Assembly (NCBI RefSeq): GCF_000471905.2
Contig: NW_006494789.1
Location: forward strand, 968,190 to 1,032,189
Reading direction: 5' to 3'
Length of the DNA stretch: 64,000 nt
Source of the DNA: Amborella trichopoda
Taxonomy: Eukaryota; Streptophyta; Magnoliopsida; Amborellales; Amborellaceae
Position numbers and translations under genes: made by a program. Under the pieces are notes generated by a model. That model was not told the DNA's origin, ran no database searches, and saw only the letters and a program-made list of their open reading frames with translations. Shown piece by piece: positions 35,168 to 46,000 of this stretch; the stretch's first letter is position 1; each line of letters starts with the position of its first letter.

Positions 35168-37678
35168 ATGAGCAGAAAATTCAAAATTAATCTGCACAGA
35201 ATGCTCTTATCACTTCACAAAAACATTCACGCTCTGAAATGCCAAGACCAATTTTCTTCCATTTCGCTCTCTAAACTCCAAAATTACACCTCACCCCATG
35301 AAGTTAGATCACTCCATGCACAAATCCTCAAGACCCAACACTCAGAAGACCTCTCTCTTCTCTCTAGACTCGCACACAGATACCTCCTTTGCCACTGTCT
35401 CGGAGATGCACTCCAAGTATTCGCCCAAATGAAGAGAGAGAAAGATCCTCATGTTTTCCTCTGGAACGAGTTTGTAAAATGGTATTCTAGAAATGGATTT
35501 TACATAGAATCGATGGAGTTTTACCGCTGTTTATCTCTCTCTAAAACTCCCCCTAATGAGTTCACGTTCACCTTCATTCTGCCTGCGTGTGCTGGTTCAA
35601 GGTCTCTTTTCCATGGCCGTTCAATACATGCTCAAATAATCCTCAGAAACATGGATTCAAATCTCTTTGTTGCTACGGCTCTAATAGATATGTATGGTAA
35701 ATGTGGTGATTCTCTATCTTCGCGCCAAGTTTTTGATGAATTGAGACAGCCAACTACTGCTTCTTTTAATGCTTTGATTTCTGGGTACGTGACCAATGGG
35801 GAGTTCAATGAGGCAATGTGGGTCTTCAACCAAATGCTAATTTCTAGAGAGAGAATGGATGCCATGACAATGGCGAGCATCTTGCATGCTTGTGCTTCAC
35901 TTGGGGCTCTGCAGCAAGGGAGATGGATCCATGAACTTATAGAGAGAGAGAATATAGAGAAAAATGAATATGTAGGAGCTGCATTGATAAACATGTACGC
36001 CAAGTGTGGTAGTATTGCAGATTCTCTTAAAGTGTTCGATGAAATTAACCGAAGAGATTTGGTTTTATGGACTAGTATTATATGTGGGTTAGGATCCCAT
36101 GGGCTTGCTTATGAGGCTGAAAGGATCTTCTTAAGCATGATTAGAACTGGGATTAAGCCTGACACTATCACTTTTGTTGGGATTTTATGTGGGTTTAGCC
36201 ATGTGGGTTTAGTTGAAAAGGGGTGGGAATACTATAAGTTGATGAGTAGTTATGGCATGGAGTATAGTTTAGAGCATTGTAATTGTATGGTGGACATGTT
36301 AGGGAGGGCTGGGAAGCTTGAAGAAGCCGAGAATTTTGTCAGAGAGATGGATATGAAGCCTGATGCAGGTATATGGGGTGCATTGCTAAATGCGTGCAAG
36401 ATTTATAAGGATGTTGAGCGAGCCGAGAGGGTTGTCGAGGAGGTTTTGACATTGGATTCGGACAATGCAGGTTGGACAATCGCTCTCTCTATACATAAGA
36501 TAGGTCTATTGTTCAAAGTTGATATAATTTGGATATTTTACTAAAGTTGATAAATACGCAATGGGGTATTGTAAGTGGCAGAGTGGCCTTGCTGCCACGA
36601 TCCACTGAGATTCAGCTCTATGTCGCAACAATTTTCATTCTAAAAAAAAAGGGCATTTTTTACCATATTGAAAAGATTTTTAAATACATTGAGAATTAGA
36701 TATTATTTTGAAGTTGGCTGGTTTTGATCAATCAAGTTTTCATTTTTCATCTTCATTTGCAATCAATTTGACTTGTCTTTGTTGAAGTTGGCGGTGTTTT
36801 GTCGACCAAGTTTTTGATCTTTTATCTATCATCACCATTGGATTGTTTTTTTGGGGGATGGAATACTGATTTTTCATCAATTTTTCTACCCTCATCTTTC
36901 GTTGACAATTCCAAGTTTTGCATGGGATCATGAGGTTGGCAGTGCAAGCTTATATTTTCTCTCCATATACATTCTTCTTAGATAGCAAGTATGCCAATGT
37001 TTGCAAGCTGTACTATGTTATTAGTTATTTATACTCCAAATTATTTTCATTGTTTTTGTTTATTGGAGAGCCTATGTGAGAGTTTGGTACTTAAGAGTAT
37101 ATGTTAAAAGAGTTCGCTTATTGAATTAGTGTTTTGTAGAGGCCTCATCCATTTGAAAGAAAAATGCAGGTTGGTATGTTCTAATGTCAAATATATATGC
37201 GACTTCGGGAATGTGGGATGGTGTTGCAAAGATGAGGACTCTTATGAAGCAAAGGAATGTTTTGAAACTGCCTGGTTGGAGTTGGATTGAAGTGGATGGT
37301 CAAATCCACAACTTTTTAGTTGCAGACAACTCTCATCCTCTCTCCTACGAGATTCATAAGCTCACGAAGGACTTGGACAAGAGGATGAGGGAGATGGGTT
37401 ATGTTCCATTGTTAGATTGTGTTTTCAGCAACATGGGTGAAGGTGAGAAGGAAGGGTTATTATGTGGACATAGTGAGAGGCTTGCAATTGCCTTTGGGTT
37501 GCTAAGCACAAAGCCTGGAACAACTTTGAGAGTTATGAAGAATTTGAGGGTGTGTATAGATTGTCACAATGCCACCAAGTTTATAACTAGGATAGTGGGG
37601 AGAGAGATAATTGTCAGGGATGCAAAGAGGTTTCACCATTTTAGAGAAGGGCTATGTTCCTGTGGGGATTATTGGTGA
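35168..37678 (+). CDS. DYW-type pentatricopeptide repeat protein (organellar RNA editing factor type)
   Basis: Exon 1 is 35168-36470 and exon 2 is 37170-37678; joined they give 603 residues. PLS-class PPR proteins bind organellar transcripts, and the DYW domain is a cytidine-deaminase-like domain used for C-to-U editing. PPR motifs run from about residue 60 to 400 (for example [13 protein letters not shown] at 170, [13 protein letters not shown] at 271). The E and E+ motifs follow ([15 protein letters not shown] at 401, [16 protein letters not shown]). The DYW domain has the GYVP box, the zinc/catalytic HSE at 535-537, CxxCH at 563-567 and the terminal CSCGDYW. All key residues are present. 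Mitochondrial or plastid targeting is expected for the family, but the N-terminus does not settle which. The intron (699 bp, phase 1) is unusual, as most such genes lack introns, and it is bordered by a 12-bp direct repeat. Confidence 0.9.
36471..37169 (+). other. PPR intron bounded by a 12-bp direct repeat
   Basis: AATGCAGGTTGG is present exactly at 36464-36475 and 37163-37174. The splice sites AG|GT lie inside each copy, so removing one copy plus the 687 bp between restores the reading frame perfectly (codons for N-A-G-W-Y). Without splicing, translation would end at the TAA at 36542-36544. The inner sequence has no long open frame and no clear terminal inverted repeats. Confidence 0.8.
36560..36650 (+). 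mobile_element. Possible short SINE within the PPR intron
   Basis: A tRNA-like stretch (GTAAGTGGCAGAGTGGCC, then GAGATTCAGCTC) is followed within about 50 bp by a run of nine A. It resembles pol III promoter boxes only loosely, and no target duplication was found. Confidence 0.25.
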
Positions 37679-38340
37679 TCTTGGCTTTCTAGGCTAAGGC
37701 ACATCCAAGGCGTGTCATTCTCTGTGTCATAGTTTTCCAAGCAACAACACCATCGTCTTGCACCTCGTATTAGAGATTTCCAATTTAATATGCACCAAAA
37801 GTATTGTCAAATAGAAAAAGTTTTGTCATGTAAAGCCATACGCAGTTCAATTCAGTTTTACAAATTCAAGTCACTTTCATGCAATGGTGTCTCATTCCAT
37901 GTGCTGTAAGTATTCTTTTATTTTTTGTGCTGACAGTCTAGTAAGGGAATTGTTGCCATTGTACTGCACCTCCTGTTTACCATATGAGTTGAGATAAATG
38001 AAGCAAATTATTTCACCACTCACACGTTGGTGCTTACAATTTCTCTGCAGCATTTCAAATATCCTTTCTTTTTTTTTTCTTTTTTTCTTCTTTTTAATTG
38101 GAAACTATTTTTCATTCCATTGTTTAACCTGCTGCAAAAATGTGTCTAAAACCCAGAGGGCTGTACAAATTTTTTTTTACATAAGATACGCATGTGCAAA
38201 ATGTGCATAAAAATTTACAAATTTGGCTTTATGAGTACTGGTTACTAGCATTCATGGTGTGTTCGAGTTATTTTTAAGCATGGTCCTTCTGTTCCTTCAT
38301 GTTTCAAGGTTTCTGCGAGATTGTTGGCTCCTTTTTACAG
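37679..38340. other. 3' flank of the PPR gene
   Basis: Likely 3' UTR followed by AT-rich intergenic DNA. No gene seen. Confidence 0.5.
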
Positions 38341-38344
38341 GTTT

Positions 38345-39890
38345 TTGAAGGAGATGGAGAAGTCTGATGCTAAGTCCAAGACTTCCAGGAACTGACCAGC
38401 AAAATGCTGTGGGAAGCCATCTCATCTCCAGCCCAATGGATAGCAGTGGCTGAGCCTCCCTCAACTAGGAGGTTTCACCACTTTGGTTGGAAGAATCTTA
38501 AACCGTCTAACATAGCTTGGACCTCTGGTGGCATCCAATGGCCTGCCGGGGCCTAAAAAAAAGAGGAGAATCTCTCCATCGTGGTCTCAGAATACAACTC
38601 CAATGCCTGTTGGACTAGGGTTGCGCTGGGAATTACCATTGAAGTCATTTTGATGGTTCCTTGAGGGAGTGGCCTGTGATCTAGGCTCCCTGCCATGGCA
38701 GGCCATTGGTTTAGCATGTTGAGAAAAGAGTATTTCCAGAAGGCTTTCCTACTCTGGGCGTAAGAAATGATCAGGGAGTTAATTCTGCCAATCTCAATTG
38801 AAATGCTCTTTAAAGGTGCATCTGCTTCCGTCTGAAAAGTTGCCACATCAGTCAGCCTCTCTTCAGCATGTGTGGTGGCATGTGTTGGTGATGGAGGTCT
38901 TTTGTTGAAGATGGGGTGACCCAAACGAGCCCAGAAAGGTTGAGAGGGCAGGACTAGATGACAAAGGTTACCTTGCAGTAAACAAAGCGGTGGGGAACAT
39001 TCTCTGCTTTCTCCTTGCAAAGGCAACATTTATTGTCTAACGTCATGCCTCTGTGTTGAACATGGTCTATTGTTAAGACTTTGTTGAGCACACCTACTAG
39101 CCAAAGGCTTGGCCCTTTGGCGGTGTGAAGATCTCCCAAAAGTTTTCTAGTAGGGGAGAGGCCAAATGTTGGAGGCAGAACCTCTCTAAGCTTAGAAGCC
39201 AAAATTGCAGCTATAATCTTGGAAGAACTATTGATCGAGGTGAGAGGGTGGTAATCTTTTATGAGTTCCCCCCACCTTCATTTTTATGTGTAAGGGCATT
39301 AAATGCAGCACTGATGCCCTTATCTATGATGCTTCTCTTCTGAAAATAGGGGAGGACATCTGCTAGTTCTGTGATGATTAGGTGGAGAAAGTGTTGAAGA
39401 AGGCCATTAGATAACCATCCTGTGTGCTCTGTTGTGGCTGAGATTGAAGACATTAGCCCCTCAACTTCCGCCTGCTGAAAAGGGCATTCAAGCCAAGGCA
39501 TTGAGGCCTCAGAGATTTTGTCAAAACTGAGATTTTAGAAAGCTGGCTAGGGAAATTATTGCTAGTGTATAGCTTCCCAATGTACCTGATGGGAGTTCTT
39601 TCAATCTCCAACCTGTTTTTCAAGATCGAGCCCCCTCCTTGAATGGATGAGACTGTGTTCTAACACCTAAAGTTTGCAATTTTATGTAAAGCACCAGTGT
39701 TTCGATTTCCCTCTTTTTACGATCTGATCCACAATCTCTGCCACTCAAAGGCTTCCTCTTGGTGATTCGTGAATCAGTTCTTTCTACGGCTTTGCTGGTT
39801 GGGAGATTTGGCTTTCCTCGAACTGGTCTACTTGAAAGGCCTTCTTTGTCGCTTGGTATCCAAAGTGATCTCTGTTCCATTGCCTGAGCT
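38345..39890 (-). mobile_element. Decayed L1-type LINE with RNase H
   Basis: Read on the minus strand from right to left: a pre-RT region at about 39880-39510; the start of RT (FQKRSIIDKGISAAFNALTH, about 39290-39350); then KIIAAILASKLREVLPPTFG at about 39140-39215. There is a large deletion of the RT core, then a zf-RVT zinc knuckle (VQHRGMTLDNKCCLCKEKAE at about 39000-39060) and a frameshifted RNase H (DFNGNSQRNPSPTGIGVVF near 38580-38640). Many stops and deletions show it is old. No target duplication was identified. Confidence 0.8.
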
Positions 39891-40584
39891 TATCTTTGAG
39901 GAGTTTGCAATTTTTTTGTAAAAATGGTGGCCTGAAGACCGCCATTTAGTGACCAGTTTGGGTAGACATTTACCCTGAAGCCACATGGTAAAAACAGAAG
40001 CAGTAAAGGGCCATCAAACTTCAAATATCCTTGTTTCCAAATTCTTTCTATCTACTTTTGTTTCTCTTTATGAGTTTATCTATATTGGTACAACTATCAA
40101 AACAGGCCTTCCTCTCAAGATTTCTCAAGTTAATGCTCAGCCAAAAAAGAGAATTCTTAAGTTATTATCTCTTGTTTCCTTTTAGCTCATAATAAAAAAT
40201 ATACATACGTTGGAGTTCCTAGTTACAGTGACCGCTTACCATAAGTTGCAGGTCCCATTCTGGAGAAGAGATGGTCAGGTACCAAAAAAGAAAGAGGTTA
40301 GTTTAAATGGGGTTTTTGCAGATAAACTTTAAAGATTCTAATTTCCTCATCCAAACTGGTAAGTCTGCCATTAAGGTTAAGCGTAAGGGTTCCACTGGTG
40401 TATGCTTTACATCGAAGATATTCTATTTGCATTCGGTCCTTCACCTTCGCTTCTGATGAACTTTATGATCATCTTTGCCCGTACTAGTATTGGGTGGTCA
40501 CTCAATAGATCATGGAATTTTATGGTAATATCTCTCAGAATTGATCATGTCAAAATAGATGATTGATATCCCCTAAAACATGAT
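39891..40584. other. No gene seen
   Basis: Unremarkable intergenic DNA between the minus-strand LINE and the next MITE. Confidence 0.4.
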
Positions 40585-40947
40585 GGGTGCGGTTTCTATA
40601 AGGTGCAACCTTAATTAAACAATCCAAATAAGGTGCACCTTAAAATTTTATCATAACATGTAATTCATACCTAATTAGAAAATTTTAAATTCTAAAAATG
40701 GTTAAAATAAAGTAGATCTATAAATATATGAAAATCTTGAAAATGGACGGTCTATAGATAATGTGTTGCAAGATGCACTATTTCTGGAGCTCAAAAACTA
40801 TTTTTTTTTTTTTCATATTCATACATCTCAATGTCGAGATGATCGATTAGAGGGTTTTTTCAACATTAAAACAACATTTCCGATGGATTTTTGAGGTACA
40901 TATGTGATTCTACATTTTAATGTTGCAACTTTATATAAACTTTTCCC
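40585..40947. mobile_element. Mutator-like MITE with exact 9-bp target duplication
   Basis: Best-preserved copy of the family. It is flanked by AAACATGAT at 40576-40584 and 40948-40956. The left end GGGTGCGGTTTCTATAAGGT and the inverted right end GGGAAAAGTTTATATAAAGT start with GGG and share the GGT(T)GCAAC box. A 9-bp duplication is the Mutator-superfamily signature. The 363-bp body has no coding capacity. Confidence 0.85.
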
Positions 40948-40959
40948 AAACATGATACA

Positions 40960-42194
40960 AGTCTTTTCTTAATGCGAAATCGATAATTTCTCATAAGAAA
41001 ATTGGATGCAAGTCTTTGCGCAAGTACAATTTTAAGTACTCTTACCCAACATCTGTGGTCGATGCTTATGGTAAGCGGAGTCGAGTAAATGTTCCTATTA
41101 AAGAAATTTGGGTGGGGTGGGGTTAAAATGGTAAATAACTTATCATCCATCGTCCTTGGATAAATTTAGATGGTAAATATTGGGTCTGAGTACACTATTA
41201 CATGCGCATTGCATTTTGGTTTTACAATATTTCCCTGCAGAAACACAGACTAGTTCATAAGAATATAATATTGGGTACTCATCACCATCCATACTTTTGA
41301 TAGTGGTGAGTGATCGTTCTTGCAGAAAACATAAGCGGCTTTAAAAGTAGATAACAACTCAATTCTATTGCCCAAGATAAGTATGGATGGTGGATTTTAG
41401 GTCTTAGCACCCAACACTTCACAAAGTAAAGAATATACGAAGGGAATTTTACATAATTAGTTTTAAAATTCAAAAGGTATAGCACAAATTTATTGAAATT
41501 TACTTTAATTAATTAATCCAAAAAACTTATTGATCAAATGTTCTTTTATCACTTGAATTAAAAGTTTTCTCAATCTCTTTAACCCTTAACCATTTCATTG
41601 TAGCTTCATTTGCAAAGAGGATGAGAAGAATGTTTTTTTTTTTTCAATAATTATTGTTGTCTCAAAATAAATGATTTTTTCAAAATTTCTTTTGAAGTTT
41701 GAGCTTGGTAAATGGAATAACTGAAGCAACCCAACATCACATCCAATGATCAAGATCAATTGTACCCACATTGTGTCAAAGATAAATGATCTCATTGTAT
41801 ACTTTTTTTTTAATTGTTTATTTTTTTAAAAAAATATTTTTTTAATCCGTATTGGCAAATTATAGTTTGATTTGATTTCACACTACCCATGACAAATAGT
41901 TGCAAATGCGTAAACAATGCATCTTTGTAAATTTCCCGTTCCCACTGTTTTCCATTTCTTTCTTTATTTACAAATGGAGTCCATATAATGAGACCATTTT
42001 ATCCTGGGTATAAGGATGCCACAATTACTTATAACAATCCAATATAAAATTTGATAGCTCGAGTGTGTAGTAAAATTCAAGAAAATTTATTTTGAACTTT
42101 AAGCTTGGCTAGTGAAATAAAGGCATCCACCCAATTTTACATCCGATAGTCAATATTAATTGTGTCCGCATTGTAACAAAGATAAATTGTATGA
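40960..42194. other. No gene seen
   Basis: AT-rich DNA. Two similar segments (near 41670-41790 and 42085-42190) with AGCTTGG, CACATCCAATGATCAA and ATTGTACCCACATTG type blocks recur near 50040-50170, so they are copies of a dispersed repeat. Confidence 0.4.
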
Positions 42195-42203
42195 TTATAT
42201 ATT

Positions 42204-42591
42204 GGGTGTGGTTTTTATAGAGCCGAGGCTCTAAACAATCAAAGTAAAACACGCCTTCAAATAGTATTGAGAAATGTGGTATCAATACTAAAAATCTTTG
42301 TGATGGTCTTAAAATATATTTTCATCTCTAATTACAAAATTTCAAGCTTAAAAATTATGTAGATCGAACAGATCTATGAAACTTGTAAGTCTTGAAAATT
42401 GACAGTCCAAAAATACAGTACAAGATGCACGATTTCGAAACCTTGAAATCCATTTTTTTTCTCATGTTTATACATCTTGATAACGAGATCTTCAATTTGA
42501 AGATATTTAGGCATCAAAACAACCTTGTAAAATTTTTGAGGTATGCTCTAATTTGATTGTTTAAAGCCTCGCACTTAGGTAAGCTTTTTGC
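42204..42591. mobile_element. Mutator-like MITE with 9-bp target duplication (8/9)
   Basis: Flanked by TTATATATT (42195-42203) and TTATATACT (42592-42600). The left end GGGTGTGGTTTTTATAGAGC is followed by AGGCTCTAAACAATCAAAGT. The right end mirrors it in ATTTGATTGTTTAAAGCCTC. Confidence 0.8.
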
Positions 42592-43068
42592 TTATATACT
42601 TTGTCCTTTATTATTGTAGAATGACTTTTTATTTGGATAGGGAAAGAGTATAATAAGATTTTTTATTTTTGGTACGAGGTGATTATAATTAATATTGACT
42701 ATTAAATATAAAATTGGGTGGTTGTATTTACTTTATTGACCAAGCTCAAAAAAAAAAAAAAAAATTCTCCCAAACTATGTGACACACCCAAAAAGAAAAT
42801 AGATTTCACATGGGATGGGGGTAAATAATTGTAACCTCCCGTATCGAAGTTAAAGATCTCTTTGTATACAATCCTATCTCCACACACTACTTCCGAATTC
42901 CCGCCTACACCGTCTGGCAACAAGTTGCATGTATAGCACATCTCGAAAGCCCCGCCAAAGAGACATGATAGCGCCTTGCAGCGTACTCCAGCGGGAACAC
43001 AAAAAGAGTTCCTATAAAAGGCTGCAGCCTAAGAACGAAGTTCTCCTCAGACGCTTGATCATCCTCCC

Positions 43069-46000
43069 ATGGCGGCCTTCACCTACACCTCTCCAAGTCG
43101 GTTGTGTGATTTAGGGTTTTTGAAGGGACCTCCTGCAAATTTTCATGATAACATAGGGTTTTCTACTCCATCTAGAACAGGTATTCCTACTCGGTACAAC
43201 CTAGGGCTTTATTTTCCATTAATCAGAAGCTTTGCTGCACACTGTTGTGATCTAGGGTTTTCAAATCCTACAAATGGAGGAATTAAGAGAACTACGAGAT
43301 TTGTTTGTGCGCTCTCTCAGAATGGATCGCTTCCCTGCCGTAATCCATCTCAGGTTAGCTGCATTTCCATATCATATCCTTCTGAGTTGCTTGAACGAGT
43401 GGATGAACTCATCAGGTTATGATAAAAAAATTTCATTGAGATGTAAAAGGGTTGCAGGCATCATTTCCTGAGGTTGTACTCTTAATCTGAAATGAAAATT
43501 GATAACTGATCGTAACGTAATTGTTGATTGTTACGCAATTGTGGTTTCTTCTTCATCTATGATGAAAATAAGTGATCTATTGTGTCTTATTTTTCCATAA
43601 ATTTCTTGATTTTGTGATCAATTTGGAGCTCTGCTTGGCTTCGTAGAGCTCTTTTTCTTTTTTTTGGATAAATTGGCTTTCCAGAACTCTATTATTCAAG
43701 CCTACAATAATCATGCTCCACTTTGATTTTTTTTTTTGAATCTATAGTCTGAATGCAATAAATTTCGTTGGCAACCTTCTCCTAGTCTATATTGCAACTG
43801 TTACACTGGTCCTCCTTCGTTTGGGTTAATCAAATTATTTGTTCTTATTTTTTGAGATTGTGAATCCTGACATGGATACATTAATCCTACTTCATTTAGA
43901 TTAGTCAACTTATTTGAAAATCAATCTTCGATTGTGTGAATTTCAGTATAGATACGTCAAATCAACTTCTTCTTTTCTTTTGATGGGTTAATCAACTTAA
44001 TGAATTTATGTTGTGAGATTTTAAATTTAAATATGATTTCCGTGGTTGAAGTTTCTCATTGTGAGAAAATGCCCTAATTTCAGATTGGGTCTGGTTCAGT
44101 AGGGGACATTCATAGATGCAGAAGCAGCCTAGAATCTCTGTTCTGTTATGACAAGCCTATCCCAGAGGAAATTATTGAGAAACCAGTGGGTTTGTCTCTT
44201 GGCGAAAAAAGTATTGGGAACAACCCCCGTTGTGTCAATTGCGAAGCAAAAGGTGTGATATTGTGCACCACTTGCACTGGTTCTGGTTTGTATGTTGACT
44301 CTATCTTGGAGAGCCAGGGAATAATTGTGAAAGTCAGGTGCCTAGGTAGAGACATTTTTCTCACCCGATTTGTTTTCTATTTAAATTCAAATCGAGATTG
44401 CTCTTTTTATTATCCCATAGTGCATTTATTTATTATTGAAATTGCAGAATGACCATTTTGGTTTTTTCTTTCTTTATTAGTTTGAAAGCAGATTTTGCAG
44501 TAATCATTATCTCAATAAGGGCACTCGTTTTATTGGTCTATATACCAACTGAATCTATGGTAGGGTTACAAGTTTTATTGCTCGATCTACCGATATCAAT
44601 TTTCAGATGCAGGTGGTACTTCTTCTGTTTTATCCAAGGTTCAAGGACAAGGCTCAAACTTAGGATTCAGGATTCAGGGTCCCGAGTCCTAGTCCTTTGC
44701 ACAGACTCAATGAAATTTGTCAGAGACTGGGCCAAGTTTGTACAAATTATAATATTGAAATGTAGGAATCGACTGAGTTTGGCCTGTTCGTACACAGACT
44801 CGGCACCTTGCCAAGTCCGAGAAACTAGGGCGAGTTCACTAGGAGTTGCTCGAGTTTTAAAACACTGGTTTGATCTATTGTGAAAGTTGTTGAACAACTG
44901 TTTTTTTTTTTTTCTCTATTTTTATAAGTAAGTCTCACCACTAATTTGGTAAATTGTCTCAATTATGGAGATATTATGAATTTTATCCTTGAATATCATT
45001 GTTTTTAGGTGTGGCACCAATGGGTGATAAGATGAGAGAAAGTAGATTTAGGTGGGTTGGCCATGTGTGGCGCTGACTCAGTACAACACCTGTTAGGAGG
45101 TGCGAATTAGTTCAAGTAGAAGGCTTAAAAAGGGCAAGGGGTAGGCCCAAAAAGACATGGTTGGAAGTAATCGAAAAAAGTATAAGGATTTATGGCGTCA
45201 CTGAGGATATGGACCTTAATAGAACAAAACGGCGGGTCAGGATTCGTGTAACCAACCCTAATTATTTGGGAAAAAGGCTTTGATGATGATGATGATGATC
45301 CTTGAATATCATTGTTTTTTATGTTTTAATGCATGATTGAATTTTTGGATAGTGGTCAGATGTTAGAGGCTGAATGTGTCTGTGATCCTTTGAGGGTAAA
45401 TAAGGCTCTGGTTTGTTTAAGTGCTGACCTCCACGATGATTTATACATTTTGCATCTTGGTGGTTTTTGGCTTTTCCTAAGGCTTTTTAATGTTCAGTCA
45501 GGGGTTCATGAACCCTTACTCTTGCACCTGCCTATCTTTCCAGTCCTAAACCCCAAGGGTTTCCTGAAAATATCTTAGGTTTTCCTGAAATTTTGGACTG
45601 GTCTTTGTTTATTGCGGGAATGTAATGGGCTTTTATCATACATGGTTTCCTCAACCTGTAGGTGCATCATCAGAAAATTGAAGATTATATTTAATACATA
45701 TTTCCCCTCCTAGAGTTTGGCTATTTCAAAAGGGATGAAAAAATAAGGCCCGGTCTGGATGGACCATTAAACAAATTTTCCTCTATGCTCTGCGTAAGTG
45801 ACAAAGAAAAAGGGTTTCAACAAAAGATTCCATTTTTCAAATCAGGACCAAGTGGATTATGGTCATCTTACTTGCAATGAGATAGCTTCCTTGTAGTTCA
45901 TGTTGGCGTTAGTCAATCTCTTTAATTTGTTATTCTTTTTATAGATTTATGCTTTGGCTTGTTTCTTTTTTTTTCTAAATTTCATAGTATAAATAGAATC

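Noticed and set aside
36541-36544. Reading the PPR gene as ending at the TAA at 36542-36544 (a 458-residue protein)
   Set aside because: The last 23 residues do not look like a PPR E domain, while splicing to 37170 restores the E, E+ and DYW domains exactly.
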